Source: DATKXO01 sp035528995 (GTDB lineage Bacteria; Planctomycetota; Phycisphaerae; UBA1845). Taken from it: 11,885 nt of DNA. A program made the position numbers and the translations under genes. The stretch is taken from contig DATKXO010000334.1 of NCBI GenBank assembly GCA_035528995.1, forward strand, positions 1-11,885, written 5' to 3'. Within the stretch, counting starts at the first letter, position 1. Each line of letters opens with the position of its first letter. The notes under the pieces were generated by a model. It ran no database searches. It saw nothing but the letters and a program-made list of their open reading frames with translations, and was not told the origin of the DNA. Below are positions 6,312-11,885 of the stretch, one piece after another.

Positions 6312-7670
6312 CTACCTCAGGCCGAGTTTCTCCCTTTCGTAACCGAACCGATCGAGCTCGGCATCGATTCCCCGCCGAGCCTCTTCGAATAGCCACTTGC
6401 GGTTCGCGGGCTCCCGGAGCAGGAACACTGGGTTCGTATAGAAGAGCCACAGATTGTGGAAATACGCGAGAATGCTCTGAAAACGTTGTTCGTATTCGGT
6501 GCACTCCGGCGGTGGCAGTGGGCCATTCGAGCCGGTTTCGTAGATCGCCTCTGCCTCCTCTCGAGACCTCCGCATAACATCAACCAGTTGGGCTTCCTGG
6601 CATTCCCCGCTGCAATAGGCCGAAAACGTCGGAAGGACTCGCTGGCGGAGAAGTTGCACAGCACGTGGCAACCAACTTTCTACGTGGTCGATGACGTCGG
6701 CCTTGCTGCCTGTCGCCGCAGACAACATGGCTTTGACTGCGTGGTAGTCCGCGTTCCACACGAGTCTCACACCCGCCGCCACGTCCTCTGTTGCATCCCA
6801 CGCAGGGTGAAACTCGCGGTCCAGTTCCGAATCCACCCAGCATGCCCGACAGACCCAATTGGCGTTGTCGACATCCGCTAGATCGTTGCCGACGTATACC
6901 CACACAACCTGGGCAGGAGCGTCACCCCAACGGGCTCGCACCAACTCATTCCGTACGAAGCGATCGTGCCTGATCTTCTCCACGGTCTCCCCGACCAACG
7001 CTCGAATCGTGTCCTGAGAGTAGTGAGCATCGACCAAAAGCGTGCCCGATAGTCGTCTTGCCCCGATGAAGCTCAAATCTTGAAGCCTCAAAAGCTCACA
7101 CCGAAGATCTTCGCGTACGTTGTATCGAAGCTCAACCTGCTCGACCTGTCGGTGTCCATTGGGACACATCTCGTTTGTATAGGGCAGACCGTCAGCGGGA
7201 CAGAGATAGTGGGACGAGATGAGCAGGCGGGCAGTGTCTACCCCGTCGATGATCAGATAGTCGCACCCGATGTCGTCAGCCGCCCGAACGAAATCTCTGG
7301 AGGCGTCGTCCTGAACATCGCCCACTACGAGCAGGATCACCACATCTACTCCTTGAAGGTCGCGGAGCTTTTGGAACTGGTGAGTCACAAGGCGCGAGGA
7401 GACCTTAGGCGATGACTTGCCTTTGATCACAAAGGCCGCCAGCTTTCGCGCGCCGCCGATGTTCACGCGAGCCAAGATGTCCGCCAGTTCACAAGGCCCG
7501 TGCGCCGTGACATTCGGATCGTGCAGAATCTGGCGAAGCCACGGCTCAATCTGCGTACGCTCGTTGAGAGTCCTCACGTTGCGGACGATGTCCTGGGTGA
7601 TTGCAGCCTCTGGGATCCTCCCAGCCACATTGAACTGCTGGATGTCTGTCAGGCGAATCAGTCGTGGCAT
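6312..7670 (-). CDS. Unknown 452-residue protein, possible nuclease-like N-terminus, low-GC DNA
   Basis: I do not recognise this protein. The ATG is preceded by GGAG with six bases of spacing. There is no signal peptide or membrane helix, so it is probably cytoplasmic. The N-terminal third has alternating strands and helices with G-P-C-E-L-A-D-I-L (Glu61, Asp64), then A-A-F-V-I-K-G-K-S (Lys83, Lys85), H-Q-F-Q-K and G-V-D-V-V-I-L-L-V-V-G. That order of acidic residues, a strand with Lys and a later Gln recalls PD-(D/E)xK nucleases, but it is only a resemblance. C-P-A-D-G plus C-P-N-G-H (157-173) and C-R-A-C (274-277) may bind zinc. The C-terminal part is helical and rich in Arg and Glu. Two 60-base rows sampled within it are about 47% and 50% GC, well below its neighbours, which suggests transfer. 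Confidence 0.75.
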   Translation of the reverse strand: MPRLIRLTDIQQFNVAGRIPEAAITQDIVRNVRTLNERTQIEPWLRQILHDPNVTAHGPCELADILARVNIGGARKLAAFVIKGKSSPKVSSRLVTHQFQKLRDLQGVDVVILLVVGDVQDDASRDFVRAADDIGCDYLIIDGVDTARLLISSHYLCPADGLPYTNEMCPNGHRQVEQVELRYNVREDLRCELLRLQDLSFIGARRLSGTLLVDAHYSQDTIRALVGETVEKIRHDRFVRNELVRARWGDAPAQVVWVYVGNDLADVDNANWVCRACWVDSELDREFHPAWDATEDVAAGVRLVWNADYHAVKAMLSAATGSKADVIDHVESWLPRAVQLLRQRVLPTFSAYCSGECQEAQLVDVMRRSREEAEAIYETGSNGPLPPPECTEYEQRFQSILAYFHNLWLFYTNPVFLLREPANRKWLFEEARRGIDAELDRFGYEREKLGLR

Positions 7671-7813
7671 TCCAGGCTCCAGATTCTGGAAAGGTGCACA
7701 ACGAACAAGAGCGCCTTGGGCGTCCGATTCCGGCTGGATTCACCGACCTCCAACCATCTCAGGGGAGCCACAATCGCCCCGGCTCTCGGGCCAGCACACT
7801 GGTCTGGCACCCC

Positions 7814-7819
7814 ATTGTA
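7814..7819 (-). promoter_or_regulatory. Possible -10 element (TACAAT, - strand) for the 6312-7670 gene
   Basis: On the - strand the spacer before this gene reads GCAGTACAATGGGG. TACAAT matches five of six -10 bases and would give a leader of about 140 bases. No good -35 is seen at the right distance, so support is weak. Confidence 0.25.
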
Positions 7820-7891
7820 CTGCGACGCGACTGAGGCGCCCGGACGGAATCGAATTCGCCGCCGTCGGATGCGAGCTGGCTGGGTGCCTGC

Positions 7892-9163
7892 TCACAGCCG
7901 CACCTCCTGCGGCCACGGCTGACGCCGGCACTGCGTCCAGATGCGCGTGATGTACTCCAGCGAGAACCCGTTCTGCAGCCGATGGATCCAGTACGCCCCG
8001 CGCCCGGTGACCTCGTAACCGTCGGCCGCCTTCCGCATCAGACCCAGCGCTCGCGGCGCTGCGAAGAGCCAACCGGCCGCAGCCGACAGGTCGCGGTCGA
8101 ACATTCCTGCAAACGACGCCCGGCCCACCCGCATCTCGTACAGCCGCCAGTACAGCCAGTAGGCCATCTCCAGCCGGCGGTTGAGCGGCAGACACAGCGT
8201 TACCGGTGATCCGTTGCGGACCGCCTCGGCATACGCCTCGACCTGAAACGTGTTGAAGAACAGGTCGCGCCCGGTCATCGACGCGGCACTCGGCCCGAAG
8301 CCGAGGTAGTAATGCCGGGCCACCGTGCTGAACTTGCGACGACTCGGTGCGAGCCACGACCACACCGCGCACCGCTCGAAGCCGTGCGACCGAGCCACGC
8401 CATCGATCGCCGCCAGCATCCGCCGCGTCAGACGCCCGTTCGGGCGCCGCACGCGCCTCAAGCCCTCCTCTCGCCCACGCTCGGAGTAGGGGAACCCGAG
8501 CATCGGGTTGGCGCTGATCTGATGCGCGCCGGCCGCGATGGCTCCCTCCGCGTCGGCCCGAACCTCGTCCACCGTCTGACCGGGCAGGACGAACATCAGG
8601 TCCACGTTGACCGTGTCGAAACCGGCCGCCACCGCGCTGCGGACGGCCTCGGCCCCTGCGGCCGCGGTGTGTTTCCGCCCGATGCGCTCCAGGTGGTGAT
8701 CGTGAAACGTTTGGGCCCCAACGCTGACCCGATCCACGCCCGCATCACGAAGTCGGGCCAGCGTCTCGGGCGGCATCCATGCCGGGTGCAGCTCCACACA
8801 CGTCTCGTCAATCTGCCCGAAGTGACTGCGGATGTGTGCCAGGATGCGCAGCAGCCCGTCGACATTCACCGTCGGCGTGCCGCCACCGACGTACAGACTC
8901 GGAATCCGATCGATCGCGATCCGCTGTGCGGTCCGCGCGATCTCGATTTTGACCGCCTCTTCGAACACCGCGTAGGCCGTGTCGTCATACGGCCACCGGT
9001 TGTACGGGCAGTAGGGGCACAGATCCCGGCAGAAGGGCACGTGCAGGTACAATCCGGCCCACGCCATCCGCCGCGGCAGCCGCGGCTGCCCCTGCCGCAA
9101 CACCAGCGGCCTCCACTGTCCGGTCACCGCCGTCCGCAACAGCGTCTTGGCAATCCGATACAT
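7892..9163 (-). CDS. HemN/HemW-like radical SAM protein
   Basis: This 423-residue protein has the radical SAM cluster motif C-R-D-L-C-P-Y-C (Cys45, Cys49, Cys52), which holds a 4Fe-4S cluster. It is followed by Y-V-G-G-G-T-P-T (about 91-98), V-E-L-H-P (123-127), R-V-S-V-G-A-Q-T-F (145-153) and D-L-M-F-V-L-P-G-Q-T (188-197). These are the ordered motifs of the HemN/HemW family, that is, oxygen-independent coproporphyrinogen III oxidase and the heme chaperone HemW. The C-terminal part ends in a winged-helix-like stretch as in HemN_C. Length is between HemW (about 380) and HemN (about 457), so the exact role, heme synthesis, heme trafficking or another reaction, cannot be set. GGAG precedes the ATG by nine bases. 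The family is secure. Confidence 0.85.
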   Translation of the reverse strand: MYRIAKTLLRTAVTGQWRPLVLRQGQPRLPRRMAWAGLYLHVPFCRDLCPYCPYNRWPYDDTAYAVFEEAVKIEIARTAQRIAIDRIPSLYVGGGTPTVNVDGLLRILAHIRSHFGQIDETCVELHPAWMPPETLARLRDAGVDRVSVGAQTFHDHHLERIGRKHTAAAGAEAVRSAVAAGFDTVNVDLMFVLPGQTVDEVRADAEGAIAAGAHQISANPMLGFPYSERGREEGLRRVRRPNGRLTRRMLAAIDGVARSHGFERCAVWSWLAPSRRKFSTVARHYYLGFGPSAASMTGRDLFFNTFQVEAYAEAVRNGSPVTLCLPLNRRLEMAYWLYWRLYEMRVGRASFAGMFDRDLSAAAGWLFAAPRALGLMRKAADGYEVTGRGAYWIHRLQNGFSLEYITRIWTQCRRQPWPQEVRL

Positions 9164-9301
9164 TCAGCGACGCTCCACAACGAATCCGGCGGTTCACGGG
9201 CGAGCACCTGGGCGCTGGACTACGTCGCGCCGACGGTGTCGGGCTATCCGTAGCGAGGAGGCGCTTCAATCGCAGCGTCGCCTCGGCTGCACGGGACGGC
9301 C

Positions 9302-10240
9302 TCACTCTATCTGGCGAGTATTCGGTGGTCGAGGCGCCCAATCCCCCTCACCCAGGAATCCCCGAGCACGTTGCGCCAGTTTCTCGCCGAAGCACTGCCG
9401 GGCGGCGGCTTCACCGTAGTCGGCACGTTCGGCGAGCTTGAGGAACTCCACGAATCGACCTTCAGCGTCGGACAGCAGGTTGCGGACCAAAATCTGGGCC
9501 AGGTCGTAACTGAGTTCCTGACCTTCGTCTCGCCGGGAGAACGCTTCTCCGCACCAGAAGCTCTGCAGGCCGTGCCGTTGCCAGTACCGCTGGTGTCGAT
9601 TCGCCCGTTCGTGGTCCACCCTGAACCAGTCTCTGCCCATCACGATCTGCTCGACAACCTGGGCGATGCCCTCTTCGATCCATTGCGGCACCTCCAGGGA
9701 ATCCAGGTTAGCGTGGACCAGTTCATGCGTCAGGGCGATGGTCAGGTTGCCGACCGTGCTGCGGGGAAGAGCGATGTGCGGATACTCGTCGGGAAGATAG
9801 ACGCCGGCCGACGCCCCGTATTCTCCGTCCGGATAGAAATGTGAAATGTACGTGTAATAGATATCGACGTCCTCAAACACCAGGATGAAACGCTTGGAAG
9901 TCGCCGGGGCGCCCTCCGCTGCCCCGAGAAGTTCCCGGATCTTGGTCCTGGCAGCCTCGGCCAGGCGGAGCAACTTGTCGGCTTCGTCCTTGAGCTGGGG
10001 CGTCAACAGGGCGAAGTTCGCGGACGAGTTGATGAAATACCGCCCGCCAAGGTGCTCGCAGAGCTTCTCCAGCCATTGATACCCCGCTTCGCACCAGGCG
10101 GACTCTCGACGGGCCGCAGCCACGTGCCGGTCGATCCAACTCTGAATGACATCCCACCGGGGGCGGGGCAGCCCATCCGCCGGCTCGAAAGCGCTGGCGA
10201 CAGCATCCAAGTCGATCAATTCGCCCGGATTCCGTGCCAT
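9302..10240 (-). CDS. Putative HExxH zinc metallopeptidase (gluzincin, peptidase MA-like)
   Basis: This 312-residue protein carries L-T-H-E-L-V-H (His172, Glu173, His176) followed by P-Q-W-I-E-E-G-I-A-Q (Glu190). This is the HExxH plus W-x-x-E-G arrangement of peptidase MA/DUF1570-like gluzincins, where the two His and the later Glu bind zinc and Glu173 is the catalytic base. The stretch before it has Y-L-P-D-E-Y-P-H-I-A-L-P, as in related proteins. No signal peptide is visible, which is unusual for the family and suggests a cytoplasmic protein. The ATG at 10240 is chosen because M-A-R-N-P begins a structured sequence and AAGG lies just upstream; the frame is open further, with a basic Arg/Gly-rich extension of 25 residues that looks non-coding. 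Peptidase activity is inferred from the motif; substrate unknown. Confidence 0.8.
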   Translation of the reverse strand: MARNPGELIDLDAVASAFEPADGLPRPRWDVIQSWIDRHVAAARRESAWCEAGYQWLEKLCEHLGGRYFINSSANFALLTPQLKDEADKLLRLAEAARTKIRELLGAAEGAPATSKRFILVFEDVDIYYTYISHFYPDGEYGASAGVYLPDEYPHIALPRSTVGNLTIALTHELVHANLDSLEVPQWIEEGIAQVVEQIVMGRDWFRVDHERANRHQRYWQRHGLQSFWCGEAFSRRDEGQELSYDLAQILVRNLLSDAEGRFVEFLKLAERADYGEAAARQCFGEKLAQRARGFLGEGDWAPRPPNTRQIE

Positions 10241-10273
10241 TGTGACCTTGCTTCCCCGACCGGCGAACGTGCA

Positions 10274-10325
10274 GGCCCGCCGGGTGCCACAGCCGGACCC
10301 CGTTCTACGCGCCACCCGGCGGGCC
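10274..10325. repeat. 13-bp perfect inverted repeat upstream of the metallopeptidase gene
   Basis: GGCCCGCCGGGTG (10274-10286) is the exact reverse complement of CACCCGGCGGGCC (10313-10325), with 26 bases between. It lies 33 bases before the peptidase start on the - strand, in the spacer after the Lnt-like gene. There is no T-run. It could be an operator, a leader hairpin or a processing site in a shared transcript. Confidence 0.6.
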
Positions 10326-10445
10326 GCTGGCGGATTGCCCGGCGTCAGGCCGGGACCTCGTGAGACCGCCTCAGCCCAGCGAGCCCCAGCAACACACCGT
10401 TCGACACCCGACGAACGTCGGTCTATTGCGGAGCAAGGACCACTG

Positions 10446-10470
10446 TAGACAGCCCGACACGCACTGTCTA
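10446..10470 (-). terminator. Weak hairpin after the Lnt-like gene
   Basis: TAGACAG (10446-10452) pairs with CTGTCTA (10464-10470) around an 11-base loop, 12 bases beyond the stop codon on the - strand. No T-run follows, so termination is uncertain. Confidence 0.3.
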
Positions 10471-10482
10471 GGAATTCGGTGC

Positions 10483-11885
10483 TCAGGAATCCGCATCCGC
10501 GCTCGTCGCTGTGGGGTCATCGGCGACCACCGCGTCGGACGAGCGTGGTCCGCCCCGTCGCCGCCTGACCTTGCCCCACCAGTCGGCCAGCGTCAGACCG
10601 ATGACAGCCAACAGGAAGGCCGCCCCGACCGCGGTGGCGAAGAGGTGTCCCCCACGAACAAACGGCGTGCGCCCGGCGCAAAACTCCACTGGCCCGCAGA
10701 TGACGCCGGGCCCCTGCTCGCGGGTCCGCTGCCTGCGGACGTGCCCAGTGGCGTCGATGATCTGGGATACGCCCGAACTGGCCGCCCGCACCGCGCAGCG
10801 CCGCAGCTCGATCGAGCGGACGGGCGCTATGTCGGCATGTTGCCAGCGCTGCTGCACCGGCCAGGGCTCCGGGTCCATCAGCGGGGCCAGCAGCAGCTCG
10901 GCCCCCAGGTCGACCAGCCGGCGGGGCAGATCGGTGAAGGTGGCGTCGTAGCAAATGTACGTCCCGGTTCGCCCCCAGGGGGTCTCGACGGTTTCCTGCG
11001 ACCGGGCGGGGTTGCCGTCGTCGAAGAACGGCACCGGTACCGACTTCGCCTGCCGCCCCACGATGTGGCCCTGCGTGTCGATCAGCAGGGCGACGTTGTC
11101 ATAGTCGCAGGCCGCACCTGCCTCCGCCCGCGTATGGACGCCAATGCAGATGTAAACGCCCTTGTCCCTGGCCAGTTCGGCCAGGGCCCGGATGGTGGGA
11201 TGCCGCTCGTCGGCGTAATCGTAAATGGCATGTTCGGGCAGGACGACGAAGGCCGGCTTGTCCGGATAGTTCGTAGCCTCGGTGGCCAGTTGCAGGTACT
11301 CGTCGTAAACGGTCGTCTCGGCCTGCACGCAAGCGACGGTGACCTGCCGGCCGGATGGGCTGCCCGCCGGCTGGGAGATGAATCCCAGCAGAATGGTAAC
11401 TGTCGCGATTCCCACCATCGGCAGCCAGCTTCGCACTCTTCGATGAATGAGCCCATGCGCCACGGCGGCGTTGAAGGCGACCAGCAGGAACGAGACGAAG
11501 TAGACGCCGCCGATCGACGCAATCTGAGCGATCCAGATGTTGTGCGACTGACTGTAGCCCCAGGCCAGATACGCAAAACGGTAATGGGCCAGTCCCTCGC
11601 AGCGCACCACTTCCTGACCGACGAACGCCAGGGGCACGATCCACATCATGGCCGCGCCCGAAAGCCGGTCCATCAACAGCCTGGCGACCCGAAACGAAAA
11701 GCCCATCCACAGGGCCAATCCGATAACGGCCGCCACGCCCAGTGGGCCACTGAGCGTGCAGAGCCACGCCAACCCTGCGCGGTAGAACACCAGGCCCACC
11801 AGTGTGCCGAAGAGCCACGCCCGGTCCGGGCGCAATCGCGGCAGCACGATCAGCCATGGCACCAACGCGATCCAGGCAAGAAAGT
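10483..11885 (-). CDS. lnt: Apolipoprotein N-acyltransferase-like protein (5' truncated by the window end)
   Basis: The frame stays open to the window edge, beginning with F-L-A-W-I-A-L-V-P-W, the usual early Lnt sequence, so the start lies outside and 466 residues are seen. Several membrane helices occupy about the first 170 residues, with a loop E-V-V-R-C-E-G as in Lnt. A carbon-nitrogen-hydrolase domain follows with the Glu-Lys-Cys triad: L-P-E-H (Glu217 of the visible part), Q-A-K-S (Lys280) and I-C-Y-D (Cys311). A last membrane helix and an Arg-, Ser- and Asp-rich tail end it. Lnt adds the third acyl chain to lipoproteins at the outer face of the inner membrane, matching the lipoprotein at 292-831. 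Positions usually Glu after the Lys and after Cys-Tyr are Asp here, so activity may differ. The family is clear. Confidence 0.85.
   Translation of the reverse strand, partial: FLAWIALVPWLIVLPRLRPDRAWLFGTLVGLVFYRAGLAWLCTLSGPLGVAAVIGLALWMGFSFRVARLLMDRLSGAAMMWIVPLAFVGQEVVRCEGLAHYRFAYLAWGYSQSHNIWIAQIASIGGVYFVSFLLVAFNAAVAHGLIHRRVRSWLPMVGIATVTILLGFISQPAGSPSGRQVTVACVQAETTVYDEYLQLATEATNYPDKPAFVVLPEHAIYDYADERHPTIRALAELARDKGVYICIGVHTRAEAGAACDYDNVALLIDTQGHIVGRQAKSVPVPFFDDGNPARSQETVETPWGRTGTYICYDATFTDLPRRLVDLGAELLLAPLMDPEPWPVQQRWQHADIAPVRSIELRRCAVRAASSGVSQIIDATGHVRRQRTREQGPGVICGPVEFCAGRTPFVRGGHLFATAVGAAFLLAVIGLTLADWWGKVRRRRGGPRSSDAVVADDPTATSADADS

Noticed and set aside
8312..9253. 313-codon + strand open frame opposite the radical SAM gene
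   Set aside because: Arg/His/Pro-rich shadow with no motif, fully antisense to a gene with clear catalytic motifs.

Overview
The window looks like chromosomal DNA of a high-GC planctomycete-like bacterium, probably Phycisphaerae-type. The main clue is two exported proteins whose C-termini carry Asp-rich, dockerin/EF-hand-like tails of the kind common in that group. Lipoprotein processing and cell-envelope genes fit a diderm bacterium. The assignment is inference from protein style and base composition; no rRNA or marker gene is present.

Positions 1-6047 are read on the + strand. First is the end of a dockerin-tailed protein. A four-gene group follows: a small lipoprotein with a molybdopterin-oxidoreductase-like fold, a YkoE-like ECF substrate-binding membrane protein, a double ATPase (YkoD/EcfA1A2-like) and an EcfT/YkoC-like transmembrane protein. 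Together they form a complete energy-coupling-factor importer, with a thiamine precursor as the nearest family substrate, plus an unusual surface lipoprotein partner. After a 304-bp gap with a plausible promoter and a leader hairpin comes the most notable gene, an exported thioredoxin-fold protein of the Omp28 type. Its reading frame is interrupted by one TGA exactly at the first cysteine of the CxxC motif (W-TGA-T-T-C). A hairpin with a GGUC loop lies just downstream. This reads as an undescribed selenoprotein (UxxC) with a dockerin-like tail, which ordinary gene calling would split in two. A strong terminator and a DUF6125-type protein follow.

Positions 6312-11885 are read on the - strand, convergent with the first block. 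In the order of transcription they hold an apolipoprotein N-acyltransferase-like protein (cut by the window end), a HExxH metallopeptidase, a HemN/HemW-like radical SAM protein, and a 452-residue protein of unknown function. The last lies in visibly lower-GC DNA and may have been acquired; its N-terminus has nuclease-like charged residues. The space between the convergent blocks (6048-6311) holds several perfect dyads.

No tRNA, rRNA, CRISPR array, insertion sequence or riboswitch was recognised.
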